Positions 1 to 8,867 are shown, numbered from the stretch's first letter. The stretch is DNA of 24,410 nucleotides from JBBRGK01 sp036741355 (GCA_036741355.1 DAINSK010000050.1:1-24410), one strand, 5' to 3'. The notes: a model not told the origin generated them from the letters alone. Program-made: numbers and translations.

Positions 1-330
1 CGACCCCACCGTTCGCAGCGTATCGTACCGGCGTCTCTATCGCCAGCGGGAGCGGATTGCGCCACGAAGTTTTGCGGAGCACGGTGCGGAACTCCGGCGG
101 CTTCGGGGCCCACCCGCCGACCGAGGTTGCGGGAGTGGACCCACCCTGCGACTAAAGTCGCAGGCTCATGCAACGAAGTCCGCCTGCGCGGACTGCTGTT
201 TAGAATCCCCGCCGGCAGGCTTGGTCGACTCGCTCCGGCGGGTCCCGGAACTGGCATGGGCCGGTTTCGTTGTACGAGCCCGCGGTTTCAACCGCCGGGC
301 GATCGGGCGTGCTGAAATCGCTGGGCATTC
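1..330. other. Left edge, no supported gene
   Basis: No complete gene is supported here. The second forward frame is open from the window edge and its first 35 or so codons are Arg-rich and protein-like (SYRRLYRQRERIAPRSF), so it could be the 3' end of a gene that starts outside the window. It then runs into the palindromic repeat at 145-194 without a convincing stop, and I recognise no family. The remainder looks non-coding. Confidence 0.3.
145..194. repeat. Pair of perfect hairpins (REP-like palindromic repeat)
   Basis: Two perfect inverted repeats lie 12 bases apart. At 145-164, CCTGCGACT and AGTCGCAGG flank a two-base centre. At 177-194, AGTCCGC and GCGGACT flank CTGC. The layout resembles the dispersed REP-type palindromes of Chloroflexota and other GC-rich phyla that mobilise with RAYT transposases. 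No such transposase is present here, and dispersal in this genome is an inference. Confidence 0.6.
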
Positions 331-333
331 ATA

Positions 334-592
334 GCGGTAAGCATCCCTGCGTTGAAGAATGCGCAGCACCTCGATTATGTGGTCATTCGGGTTGTAAAGA
401 GAACCGGACCCGCCAGGTTCCGACGCGCATACGCCACTCATTGGACACACCCGGCATTTTGCGGATGTCCACAATGTTGGGGTTCCTGGTCAGGCGCTGC
501 AACGCCTGGTCAACCGCGACTCGATCGCGGGCTGGTAGGTCGCCATGATCGCGTGTGCCAGCCGGCGTAAATACAACGGTCCACGGTGTCAA
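334..592 (-). pseudogene. RelE/ParE-like toxin, frameshifted
   Basis: The first 69 codons (592 down to 383) read like a RelE/ParE-superfamily toxin. They contain DLPARDRVAVDQALQRL followed by DIRKM, NEW and a WRVRFS strand. The frame then stops, but the adjacent minus frame continues at once with YNPNDHIIEVLRILQRRDAY, the expected last strands of the same fold. One inserted base (or two missing) near 393-402 therefore splits the gene. The ATG overlaps the stop of the upstream antitoxin-like gene by four bases, the usual coupling of such pairs. The frame runs on past 334 without a nearby stop, which supports decay. A sequencing error is possible. As written, the product would lack its C-terminal strands and is probably inactive. 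Confidence 0.65.
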
Positions 593-867
593 GCACTGAC
601 CCGCTCGGATCGTTGTATCTCGTCCCAGGGGATAAGTTCCCCGCGATCACGCTCAGCACGCGCCTGGCCGACGGCAGTGGCTTCTTCAGCCGTCTCCGGT
701 TCGTCATCGACCGGCGCCCTAAGCAGGGCATTCATCACGGGGTCAATGTAGGACGGCTCTGCCTGCTTGCGGCTCAGCCAGCCGGTCAGGAAACCAGCAA
801 GAACGAGCGCCCCACCGAGCACGAGAAGACCCACTCGCCCGTCAGTGGGTTGATACTTCACAGCCAT
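589..867 (-). CDS. Antitoxin-like protein with N-terminal membrane segment
   Basis: This 92-residue protein has two parts. Residues 11-31 form one hydrophobic membrane-spanning segment (VGLLVLGGALVLAGFLTGWL). Residues from about 44 onward match the short acidic antitoxins paired with RelE/ParE toxins: NALLRAPVDDEPETAEE, then a helical stretch, then GELIPWDEIQR. The start at 867 has a good ribosome site (GGGAGA, 9 bases upstream). An internal ATG at 735 would give a conventional 48-residue soluble antitoxin but has no visible ribosome site. The gene ends in a four-base overlap with the toxin-like gene. A membrane-tethered antitoxin is unusual. The alternative is fusion of an unrelated membrane segment, with real translation starting at 735. 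The antitoxin assignment rests on tail pattern and context. Confidence 0.6.
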   Translation of the reverse strand: MAVKYQPTDGRVGLLVLGGALVLAGFLTGWLSRKQAEPSYIDPVMNALLRAPVDDEPETAEEATAVGQARAERDRGELIPWDEIQRSERVSA

Positions 868-975
868 GGTGGCGCATCTCCCTGCTCTGTCTACTCACCT
901 CTACTTTACCATGCTTAGACTCTGCGGCGGTCGTTCCGCACAAGGGCAGCGGAGCCAGGCCGTCCCCCCGACCAC
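868..975. other. Upstream region of the antitoxin-like gene
   Basis: This short gap lies between the RNase HIII stop and the antitoxin-like start, both on the minus strand. It should hold the promoter of the toxin-antitoxin pair. I see no convincing -35/-10 pair, and no terminator hairpin for rnhC. Confidence 0.3.
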
Positions 976-2052
976 CTATTGCCCGGCCGCGCGCCCTACC
1001 ACCCTTCCCGTCGTCGCAAAGTGCAGTTTGGCCACGTTTGTCAGTTCGCCGACGCCGTAGCGCTGAACCACATGGCGGGCGGCGGCGATGATCGCCGGAT
1101 TCGAACCGCCCTTCGGCAGCCTTATGCCGTGCTGGGATGACGCCTCTTCAAGCCAGCACAGGAAGCGATCGCGGGCGAGGATCGACGCGGCCGCCACAGC
1201 GACGTTCGCTTCGGCGCCTGGCGTTTGGACCAGGGGCGGCATTGGTAGGTCCCGGCTGTCGAGCGCCTGGTGCAGCCGCTCGCGAACGTAACGCTCATTC
1301 GCGAACTGGTCGGCGATCACGGTGACGGTGTCGATCGGAAGACCGCCACTCGCGAGCAGCGGCTCGAGCACGTGCACGTGTTCCCAGGCAAGCAGATGGT
1401 TCAGGTTCTCATTTCGTGCCTTGAACTGCTCGTAAAGGGCGTTGTATTCGGCCGGCGGGATTACCTCTTCGGCGAAGCGGCCATCGCAGACGCGACGAAC
1501 TGCAGCCGCGACCTCATGCGCCATCGGATCGGTCAGCAGCTTGCTATCACGGACACCGGCCGACCGCAATTCGTTTTCCTGCTCGGGCGAGACGAATACC
1601 GCGGCTGCCACAAGCGGCCCAAAGTAATCGCCTTTGCCCGACTCGTCGGACCCGATCCACGGACCTGGCGGAAATAGGCCGGCCCTCGAATGTGAAACCT
1701 GCTGAAGCGGCAAGGCCCGTTGCGCGAATTCGACTGCGACCTGAGGCCGTGGCTCTACGATCCCGGCAAGAGCCCTGTACAACGACCTTCCCGGTGCGCC
1801 ATTGACGACGGTGCGCACGCCTTTACGCCCGCCGTAAACATTCACGGTGACAACCTTCAAGCCATCGTTGACAGCCAGTTGCAACCCGTAATCTATCGGG
1901 CGAACGCCCGTTATCGTGAAGCCCGCGGCAGTGCAGGCATCGGTGAGCGCCACGACGGCCGCCTGGACTTCGCTTGGACGGGGGCTAGGAACAGGCACGG
2001 CGAGCGGTGGAGATTGAGTTTCGCATGGCCGTATCGTACCGATATCAGGCAT
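976..2052 (-). CDS. rnhC: Ribonuclease HIII
   Basis: RNase HIII cuts the RNA strand of RNA-DNA hybrids, helping remove R-loops, Okazaki primers and misincorporated ribonucleotides. The 358-residue protein has an N-terminal TBP-like substrate-binding region (about residues 27-115, including GLKVVTVNVYGGRKG). The type 2 RNase H domain follows, opening with GSDESGKGDYFGPL; D136 and E137 are the first catalytic pair. RDSK at 168-171 and the Asp of IADQF (D248) supply further active-site residues. The N-terminal domain and the GKGDYFGPL form distinguish HIII from HII. The ATG at 2052 gives the usual family length, although the ribosome site is weak. The gene diverges from the histidine kinase across a 140-base gap. 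Confidence 0.93.
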   Translation of the reverse strand: MPDIGTIRPCETQSPPLAVPVPSPRPSEVQAAVVALTDACTAAGFTITGVRPIDYGLQLAVNDGLKVVTVNVYGGRKGVRTVVNGAPGRSLYRALAGIVEPRPQVAVEFAQRALPLQQVSHSRAGLFPPGPWIGSDESGKGDYFGPLVAAAVFVSPEQENELRSAGVRDSKLLTDPMAHEVAAAVRRVCDGRFAEEVIPPAEYNALYEQFKARNENLNHLLAWEHVHVLEPLLASGGLPIDTVTVIADQFANERYVRERLHQALDSRDLPMPPLVQTPGAEANVAVAAASILARDRFLCWLEEASSQHGIRLPKGGSNPAIIAAARHVVQRYGVGELTNVAKLHFATTGRVVGRAAGQ

Positions 2053-2192
2053 TGCGAGCGATAAACCTAATCACCGTTATGGTTAATATTCGGCCTTCTA
2101 CAACCGGGAGGATGACGCTTCGTGTAGCGCCGCTCCCTATAGTGATTTGAACAGCCCCGTGATTCCCCCGCCGCCGACTGTAGAGGTTTCAT
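2053..2192. promoter_or_regulatory. Divergent intergenic region rnhC / histidine kinase
   Basis: Divergent promoters for rnhC and the kinase gene must lie here. The AT-richer stretch at about 2065-2092 (TAATCACCGTTATGGTTAATATT) is the likeliest core, but I cannot fix -35/-10 boxes. The kinase ribosome site is AGAGG at 2182-2186, six bases before GTG 2193. Confidence 0.4.
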
Positions 2193-4085
2193 GTGGCTGA
2201 GTCAGATTCCGGCGACCGGGCGCCCGCGCGCCTGCAAGGCACAAGCCGCAGGAATCGCAAGGCAGCTGCGAATCCGGACCGCGGCGCCCTTTCCGAGTAC
2301 ATCGGCGCCGTTCAGGACGTTACACGCGCTGCATCGGCGGAGCCGTCACTTCTAGACCCAATCGTGGTCGCTAACGAAGCCGTCATTGCGCTGGTGCGGA
2401 TCACCGGCCTGCCGGCCTGTTCGATCTACTTGGCCGATCGCGACGCGGGAGTCGCGCGTTGCATTGCCCAGCGTGGGTATCCGGAAGGGTTTATCGAGCG
2501 CTACGGAACGTTGCCGCTCGGCGGAGACACGCTCACTGCCCGCGCTCTGCGCACCGGCGAGCCACAGTATTCCGGGCTCGTATCGCCGCCGCCATCGACC
2601 GCCGACGTCATGAACCTGGCGGGCAGCAACACCTTCATTATCGTTCCCTTCCGCAGCGGCAGTGAGGTCGCGGGGACGATCAACATCGTGGGCACCAGCC
2701 GAGAGGCGCCGACGGCAGACGAGATAGCGCTGTTGCAGGTATTTGCCGGCCAAGTCGGTCACGCGGTCCTGGCTACTCAGCTTCAACGGGAGACAGCGCA
2801 ATCGAACCAGCGGGCCAGCTTTCTGGCCGGGGTCAGCCGCGCCTTTAATGCGACCCTCGACCTCCGCGAGGTGCTGGCGGTCGTTGCCGAACACGCTACC
2901 CGCGTGCTGGGCGACTGGAGCGTGATCTACCTGCGTGAAGGCGATCTCATGCAGACGCGGGCGGTGCATCACCCCGATCCGCACCGCGCCGCGATTGTGC
3001 GCGAGGTCTTCGCCGCCCGTCCCGTCCGTGTAGGCGAAGGTGTAGCGGGGACGGTGGTTGTCACCGGGCAGCCGCGCATCTTTCCCCGATTCGGGGAGGA
3101 CGAGATCCGGGTGCTGGCGCCGCGCGACGATCCGGCGTACATGAACGAGCTGAGAAAGGTCCAGTCCTTGGCGTGCCTGCCGCTGTTCTCGCACGGCGAA
3201 GGGGTGGGGGCCCTTGTGATTGCCACGGTCGAGCGAGCCCTCACGCAAGAGGACCTGGACTTCGCCGGAGCCTTTGCCGAGATCGCCGCCGGGGCAATTG
3301 CAAACGCGCGACTGTTCGAGACTGAACGCAACCTGCGCGAATTCGCCGAAATCGCACGCCAACGCCTGGAGGAAGCCGACCGCCTGAAAGATGAGTTCCT
3401 ATCGATCGCTTCTCATGAACTGCGCACACCGCTGACGTCTGCTCAGGGATTTACCCAGGTGCTGCTGCGCCGCGCCGTGCGCGGGGAGAACCAGGACGAG
3501 GACCTCGTAAAGACACTCTCTTCTGTCGAAACGCAGTTGCGCCGCATGACCATGCTGCTGAACGACCTGCTGGACTTCACGCGCGTACAGTCCAGCGCAT
3601 TGCCGTTACACCTGAGTACCGTCGATCTTCGCCGGCTTGCGACCGACGTCGTCCAGCGCCTGAGACGTGCGCTCGGCGAGGGTCGCATCGGCATTGAAGC
3701 GCCAGATGAACCGGTGACAGGTTCGTGGGACAGCGACCGCATCGAGCAGGTCATCGTTAACCTGCTGGACAACGCCGTGAAGTACAGCCCGGGCGGCGGC
3801 GCCATCGAAGTTACAGTCGGCCGCGAAAATGGATGGGCGCTGCTTGCGGTTCGCGACCACGGTCTGGGTGTTCCTCCGGCATCCGTGTCGCGTCTTTTCG
3901 AGCGATTCTACCGTATTCCCGACCGGGCGCACCAACAGATCAGCGGCATCGGCATTGGTCTCTATATTTGCCGCGAAATCGCCGAGCGCCATGGCGGCAC
4001 GATTGCGGTCGAACAGCCGGAGGGTCTGGGCACAAAGTTTGTGGTGCGGCTGCCGCTGGAAACCAAAACGGCACCAGCACCTTGA
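2193..4085 (+). CDS. Cytosolic GAF-GAF sensor histidine kinase
   Basis: This 630-residue two-component sensor kinase has no membrane span, so it should sense a cytosolic ligand or redox signal. In order: two GAF domains (about residues 46-200 and 220-375, the second containing VGEGVAGTVVVTGQP), a linker coiled coil (about 375-398), a HisKA domain (SHELRTPLT, phospho-acceptor H408) and a HATPase_c domain. The ATPase domain has its N box at about 523-531 (NLLDNAVKY), a G1 box DHGLGV and a G2 box GIGIGLY. All catalytic motifs are intact. GTG 2193 has a suitable ribosome site; ATG 2191 is in another frame. No response regulator gene is adjacent, so it is an orphan in this window and its target is unknown. 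The protein ends just before the convergent Wzz/BY-kinase remnant. Confidence 0.92.
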   Translation: MAESDSGDRAPARLQGTSRRNRKAAANPDRGALSEYIGAVQDVTRAASAEPSLLDPIVVANEAVIALVRITGLPACSIYLADRDAGVARCIAQRGYPEGFIERYGTLPLGGDTLTARALRTGEPQYSGLVSPPPSTADVMNLAGSNTFIIVPFRSGSEVAGTINIVGTSREAPTADEIALLQVFAGQVGHAVLATQLQRETAQSNQRASFLAGVSRAFNATLDLREVLAVVAEHATRVLGDWSVIYLREGDLMQTRAVHHPDPHRAAIVREVFAARPVRVGEGVAGTVVVTGQPRIFPRFGEDEIRVLAPRDDPAYMNELRKVQSLACLPLFSHGEGVGALVIATVERALTQEDLDFAGAFAEIAAGAIANARLFETERNLREFAEIARQRLEEADRLKDEFLSIASHELRTPLTSAQGFTQVLLRRAVRGENQDEDLVKTLSSVETQLRRMTMLLNDLLDFTRVQSSALPLHLSTVDLRRLATDVVQRLRRALGEGRIGIEAPDEPVTGSWDSDRIEQVIVNLLDNAVKYSPGGGAIEVTVGRENGWALLAVRDHGLGVPPASVSRLFERFYRIPDRAHQQISGIGIGLYICREIAERHGGTIAVEQPEGLGTKFVVRLPLETKTAPAP

Positions 4086-4170
4086 TGATCGAACCGGACA
4101 ACGGCTCGTTATCGGTACAGGCGCGGCGGCTTTATGGCGAACGGACGTCAGGTTAGCAGCGAGAAGGGGG

Positions 4171-5574
4171 TCACTCTCGGGTTCGCCGTAGGCCCACCCA
4201 CGGCTGGCGCAGCACGTAGCCGTAGCGCCCCGTGTACTTGTAGTAGTAGTCGTAGCCCGTCCCCGTCTCCCGCGTCACTCCGTTCAGCACCGCCCCCACC
4301 ACCCGCGCCTGCCTCCCCTGCCCCAAGTTCCCCAGCGCCCGCGTCTGCGTCCGCCCCGCCGCGACTACCATCAGCACCGCATCGGCGTAGTTGCCGATCA
4401 GCGCCGCATCGGTGAGCGCCACCACCGGCGCCGAGTCCCAGATCACCCCCAGGTCCGCCAACAGCGCCAGCCGCGTCATCACTTGGCTCAGGCGCGGCGA
4501 GGAGAGCGCTTCCACCGGCCCCGCCGGCAGCGGCCCCGCTGTCAGCACCTGCAGCCGCTCCACCGCCGTCCCCTGCAGCAGGCTGCGCACGTCCTCGTCG
4601 TCTGACGCAAGCACCGTCGACAGCCCCCGCCGGTTCGAAAGCCCGAAGAAGCTGTGCACCGCCGGCCGCCGCAGGTTGCGCCCCGCCCCGCAAACAGGAT
4701 CGCCAGGTTCGACGCTACCGTGGTCTTGCCGTCTTTCGGCGCCGTGCTCGTCACTAACAGGCTGCGGATCCCTTGCTCCCGTGCCGCAAAGTCGACGTTG
4801 GTCCGCAGTTGGTGGTAGCCCTCGGCAAAGAAGCCCTGCGCGTGCTCCGCACTCAGAATGCTCAGCCGCTCGCTCTTCTCCCGCACCCGCGGCACGACCC
4901 CCAACAGCGACAGCCCCGCGGCTTCCACGTCCTCGCGGTCCCGCACTTTGTCGTTGAGGTATTCCCGCACCACCGCCAGCCCAAACGCCCCCAGCAGCCC
5001 GACAATCGCCGCCGTTACCGTGTACAGCGCCGTCCGCCCGCCCGCCGGTGCTCCCGGCACGGTCGCCGGGTCGATGATGTAGGTCGTGTTCAGCCCGCTC
5101 TGCCCCGCACTGCCGCTCTGGTCGCTCTCTGGCTGGGCGCCACCCGGCTGCTGCGCTTCCCGTACCCGCGATTGGAAGACCTGCGCCACCGCGTTGACCG
5201 CCCGCGCCGCAAACACCGGGTCCCGCCCCGTATACGACACGGTCAATAGCTCCGTGTCCGGGGTGCTCGTGCCCGTGATGCCCCCCAGGTCGTCGCCCGT
5301 CACGCCGCCGCCCATCAGCTGCGCCGCCGCGTCCAGCGTCGGCTCTGGGCGGTGATGATGCGCGCGTAGGTCTTGGTCAGCGACTGGCTCGCCGCTACCG
5401 CGTCACTGCTCGGTTTGTTGGGCTGGGCCGCCAGGTTGAGCATGAGCGTGGCCTGGGCATGAAAGAGCGCGGGCGCTGGACACTGGACACTGTAGGGGTA
5501 GGCCGCCGCTCCCGCCAGCACCCCCTCCACCACCAGTTCCGCCACACCAGCACCAGGTATTGCCGAAGTTCCAC
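4171..5574 (-). pseudogene. Wzz/BY-kinase polysaccharide co-polymerase, broken
   Basis: The fragments join into one tyrosine autokinase of capsule or exopolysaccharide chain-length control. They begin VELRQYLVLVWRNWW (GTG about 5574), continue AQPNKPSSDAVAASQSLTKT, then the Wzz C-terminal part with the second membrane segment (YTVTAAIVGLLGAFGLAVV). A BY-kinase domain follows with Walker A STAPKDGKTTVASNLAILFA. The 3' part has LSNRRGLSTVL, GVIWDSAPV (Walker B region) and a C-terminal tyrosine cluster YDYYYKYTGRYGY. Three frame breaks separate these pieces. One lies just after the first membrane segment's start (about 5530). One is a single missing base near 5337. The third, near 4690, also removes the Walker A' stretch that normally lies between NLAILFA and LRRPAVHSFFG. 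The lost A' motif makes catalysis unlikely even if the frames were restored. Confidence 0.8.
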
Positions 5575-5604
5575 CTTAGCTCGGCTGTTCTCGGGTATGG
5601 ATGT

Positions 5605-6831
5605 TCAGGGTACAGGCATTATTTCGCCATCCGCCGCAGGTGCCCGGTATTTGCCGGTCAGCCACTTCACGAGAAGACGCGATGGACGCACGACCGCATA
5701 CAGGGCGCGAAATCGCGGCGTAATTGGAAGCGATAAGAGGTCTGCTTCCTGCGGAGCCGTCAGCAACATCAGTCCCATTCGAGCCCTTTGCAGCGCAGTA
5801 TCCCGCAACCGCATATGAAAACGTGTTACCCAGAATATTCCGGCCTCACGCCGCTCCGGATGCGAAAGCCTTGCATGTACCTGGTCCGCCAGCGACCGCA
5901 GCGCCTGCTGAGCCTGTAATCGCCTCAGCAGTCCTGCAGGTAACGGCGCATCGAGCAACTCGCCGGCAAGCAAGAGCCCCAGCGCCACACTCCGGAATCG
6001 ACCGGCAGACCGAGCCCGTTGCAAGACGGCCTCCGCGTCCAAGCGTGGATAGGTTCTCAATAGCTCCGCGACGTCACAGACCCAGCCCAGCCGCCCCCAC
6101 GTATGCAGTCCGCCATGGAAGCACAGATAATCCAGCAGGTCGTCGGGCGCGAACGCTGGGACGAGCCTTCCACCGAGGGGTACGGTAACCAGCCGTCGGC
6201 GGATGTCATCTGGAGCAAGCGAATAACGCAAGAACGGAGCGGCAAACTGCCATTGGAGCTCGACAATCATGCCGTCGTCGCGCCAAAACAGTGACTCGTG
6301 TGCATAACGCTGTACGGAACGGGACACAGCCGGCGAAAAATCATAATTCGCCGTGTAACCCTCGCCGACGAGAACCGCCTGCGCTTTCGCAAGGTCCGTT
6401 TCAGTCACCAGGATATCGAGGTCGGCGAACTGCCGGAGCGAGAGGTTGCCATAGACCGTCGCCGCCAGAGACGGTCCTTTGAACGGTACCGCTGCGACGC
6501 CGGCTTCCTCCAAAAGCCCCAGCAGCCGGATGAGCTCGGCGGTCATACGAAGGTTGCGCCGCGCAAGATCGCGAGCTCGCGCCGCGAGCTCGTCCATAAC
6601 CGGCCGCGGTACAATGTCGAGACAAGTTGCGTGAATATGGCGGTACAGCAACGGCAGCAGACCGTGCTTATGGGCCATCGTGACAATGGAGTCCCAGCAA
6701 GTCACCCGCTGAGCCACGGCGACAAGCCGCGCCTCGTTGCCCTGATCCAGGTGCGTTCTGGCGCAAGCCACGAGCAACTCAAACGGATGAAGGCCGCCGC
6801 TGTTTTGTGGCTGGGAGTCGCCTTTGCTCAA
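5605..6831 (-). CDS. PF14907-type nucleotidyltransferase of the lasso locus
   Basis: This 408-residue protein belongs to the uncharacterised nucleotidyltransferase family NTP_transf_5 (PF14907). The hallmark is at about residues 116-142: PFKGPSLAATVYGN, then LRQFADLDILV. D137 and D139 are the expected metal-binding Asp pair of the polymerase-beta-type fold. Relatives occur in lasso peptide clusters beside a kinase. In the pseudomycoidin system such a protein acts on the phosphorylated peptide, so here it may modify a phosphate placed by the kinase at 9291-10238. That role is inferred. The start used is TTG 6831; no strong ribosome site is visible and a later start is possible. It diverges from C1 across 132 bases and ends 31 bases before the broken Wzz/BY-kinase gene. 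Confidence 0.8.
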   Translation of the reverse strand: MSKGDSQPQNSGGLHPFELLVACARTHLDQGNEARLVAVAQRVTCWDSIVTMAHKHGLLPLLYRHIHATCLDIVPRPVMDELAARARDLARRNLRMTAELIRLLGLLEEAGVAAVPFKGPSLAATVYGNLSLRQFADLDILVTETDLAKAQAVLVGEGYTANYDFSPAVSRSVQRYAHESLFWRDDGMIVELQWQFAAPFLRYSLAPDDIRRRLVTVPLGGRLVPAFAPDDLLDYLCFHGGLHTWGRLGWVCDVAELLRTYPRLDAEAVLQRARSAGRFRSVALGLLLAGELLDAPLPAGLLRRLQAQQALRSLADQVHARLSHPERREAGIFWVTRFHMRLRDTALQRARMGLMLLTAPQEADLLSLPITPRFRALYAVVRPSRLLVKWLTGKYRAPAADGEIMPVP

Positions 6832-6963
6832 CGCTGATATCCGTGTCCATTAATTGCTAAAACGAAATCGTATAGGCTGAACAGGCACATAGATATTTAA
6901 CCACGGTCACCGATGTTCTGGCGCATGTCGCGGTAGCGCCATGCACTTGATGGCGAGAGTGTC
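6832..6963. promoter_or_regulatory. Divergent promoter region of the lasso locus
   Basis: This AT-richer 132-base gap separates the nucleotidyltransferase (minus) from the C1-A-K genes (plus), so promoters for both should lie here. TAGATAT near 6890 and TATAGG near 6871 are possible -10 elements for C1, but no -35 at proper spacing is convincing. The C1 ribosome site is the weak GGCGAGAG just before ATG 6964. Confidence 0.45.
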
Positions 6964-8850
6964 ATGAGCGGCATAGCCGGGATTTTCAATTTCGATGGTC
7001 GGCCGGTTGATCGCGAGCTGCTCGTCCGCATGACTGATGCGCTCAGTCACCGTGGCCCGGATGGAGCGGGCCACTGGCTCAACGGTTCCGTGGCGCTCGG
7101 CCATCGCATGCTGCGAACGACACCGGAAGCGCTGCACGAAGAGCAGCCACTCACCGACGCGAGCGGTCAGTTCACGATAGTGCTCGACGGCCGGGTGGAC
7201 AATCGTCAGGAGTTACGCCAGGCTCTCGCTGTCCGCGGTATTACGCTACGCTCGGATACCGATGCAGAGTTGGTGCTAACCGCCTACATCTGTTGGGGCG
7301 AGGACTGCCCCAAAAAGATTCTAGGAGACTTTGCATTTGCCGTGTGGGATGCCCTGGAGCAGCGTTTGTTATGCGCACGTGACCAAATCGGGATAAAGCC
7401 TTTCTACTACTACCGAGATAGCCTTAGCTTCGTTTTCGCGTCCGAAATGCAGGCGCTCTTTGCGGACCTGGCCATATCACGACGTCCCAATGTGCCTTTG
7501 ATCGGCATTTTCTTGACGAACCGGTACAGTCACAATGAGGAGACGCTTTATGAACATGTCAACCGTTTGCCGGCCGGTCACCTTCTGGTTGTTGAGCCTG
7601 GGACTATCCGTCAGCGTCGCTACTGGGATATAGATCCCGCTCATACTATCCGCTATCGCAATGACAATGATTACGCAGAGCACTTCCTCTACCTGGCGCG
7701 TGAAGCGGTAGGTTGCCGGTTGCGCAGCTCTTCCCCGGTGGCGGCGATGCTCAGTGGCGGCTTAGATTCCACATCGGTTGTTTCTATCGCCCAATGCCTG
7801 TATCAGGATGGGACCGCGCCGTTCACAGGCTTTGAGGCGCTGTCGATTATATTTGATGGCTTTCGGTGCGACGAGCGCAACTATATAGATGCTGTCGTCC
7901 AGAAATCAGGAATATCAGCACGCAAGCAGGTGTACGAAGAGATAGATCCGTCACTTTTGGCGCCTGACCAGGCTAAACACTTTCCAGATGTATTCTATTC
8001 GTTCACGAACCTGATGTTTGTTTCAGGTCTCACAGATTTACGGGACCGGGGGCTTCGTGTAATGCTCAATGGCTTCGGTGGCGATGAACTCCTTGCGGCC
8101 GGGTTTGAACACCTGACCGATATGGTGCGCGCCGGTAAGTTCCGGCGCCTGATCCCACAGGTGAAGGAGGACGCGGCCAATTACAGCGTCCCACCTTGGC
8201 CGCTGTTCCTCGATTTCTGTGTGAGGCCATTCATTCCGTCGGTGGTGAAAACGATGGTGCGTCCCCTTCTGCGCACAATCCGCCGCGGCGAATCACCTCC
8301 CTTACTGACGAAGAAATTGCTGCAGTCGACCGACCTTCACTCCCGGCTAGCCACCGGCATCCAGGTTACGAAGATGCCAACGCGCTCCCAACAGGTCATC
8401 TATAACGGACTGTTCTACGGTTGGAATACGATGGCACTGGAAATGCGTGAACAGTTCGAGGCTCGCTTCTCGATAGAGAGCCGGAGTCCGCTTCTGGATC
8501 GGCGTCTGGTCGAGTTCCTGATCGCCGTCCCTGAAGATCAGCGTTGGAGGGGTGCCAATCCAAAATTCATCCTGCGCCAAGCTATGCGCGGCATTCTGCC
8601 GGAAGTCGTTCGGACGAGGCAAGGCAAGGCGGGCTTCACCCCAGTGGTGGACTGGGAGTTACGCCATCGCTTCGCGGACGAGGTAGGACTGCTGTTTCAG
8701 ACCTCCGTGCTCGTAGCCAATGAGATCATTGATCGAGATGCCTTAATTAATCTCTTCTCGCAGTACCGGAACGGCGGACCGCTCCATCCCACCGGTACGA
8801 TTGACCTTGTACTCTGTCTTGAGCTCTGGTACCGTGATCTTAATAGATGA
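6964..8850 (+). CDS. Lasso peptide cyclase, asparagine-synthetase type (C1)
   Basis: This 628-residue asparagine-synthetase homolog should be the macrolactam synthetase. It adenylates the ring Asp side chain of the precursor with ATP and lets the new N-terminal amine attack. The N-terminal glutaminase-like domain begins MSGIAGIF, so Cys2, the nucleophile of true class II amidotransferases, is Ser and no ammonia can be drawn from glutamine. That fits a cyclase. HRGPDG and the GDFAFAVWD and ARDQIGIKPFYYY blocks are kept. The synthetase domain has the pyrophosphate loop SGGLDS at residues 264-269 and GFGGDELL further on. It ends 27 bases before the precursor ATG on the same strand, so C1 and the precursor are almost certainly co-transcribed. 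Length is normal and the frame intact. Confidence 0.9.
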   Translation: MSGIAGIFNFDGRPVDRELLVRMTDALSHRGPDGAGHWLNGSVALGHRMLRTTPEALHEEQPLTDASGQFTIVLDGRVDNRQELRQALAVRGITLRSDTDAELVLTAYICWGEDCPKKILGDFAFAVWDALEQRLLCARDQIGIKPFYYYRDSLSFVFASEMQALFADLAISRRPNVPLIGIFLTNRYSHNEETLYEHVNRLPAGHLLVVEPGTIRQRRYWDIDPAHTIRYRNDNDYAEHFLYLAREAVGCRLRSSSPVAAMLSGGLDSTSVVSIAQCLYQDGTAPFTGFEALSIIFDGFRCDERNYIDAVVQKSGISARKQVYEEIDPSLLAPDQAKHFPDVFYSFTNLMFVSGLTDLRDRGLRVMLNGFGGDELLAAGFEHLTDMVRAGKFRRLIPQVKEDAANYSVPPWPLFLDFCVRPFIPSVVKTMVRPLLRTIRRGESPPLLTKKLLQSTDLHSRLATGIQVTKMPTRSQQVIYNGLFYGWNTMALEMREQFEARFSIESRSPLLDRRLVEFLIAVPEDQRWRGANPKFILRQAMRGILPEVVRTRQGKAGFTPVVDWELRHRFADEVGLLFQTSVLVANEIIDRDALINLFSQYRNGGPLHPTGTIDLVLCLELWYRDLNR

Positions 8851-8867
8851 AAGCTGCGTTTCTTGCT

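Noticed and set aside
2352..3362. 336-codon minus frame opposite the histidine kinase
   Set aside because: It is the antisense shadow of the GAF domains, with no ribosome site or motif.
4148..4693. Gly/Ala-rich 181-codon minus frame
   Set aside because: It is a frame shadow of the Wzz/BY-kinase 3' part; the real frame has the kinase motifs.
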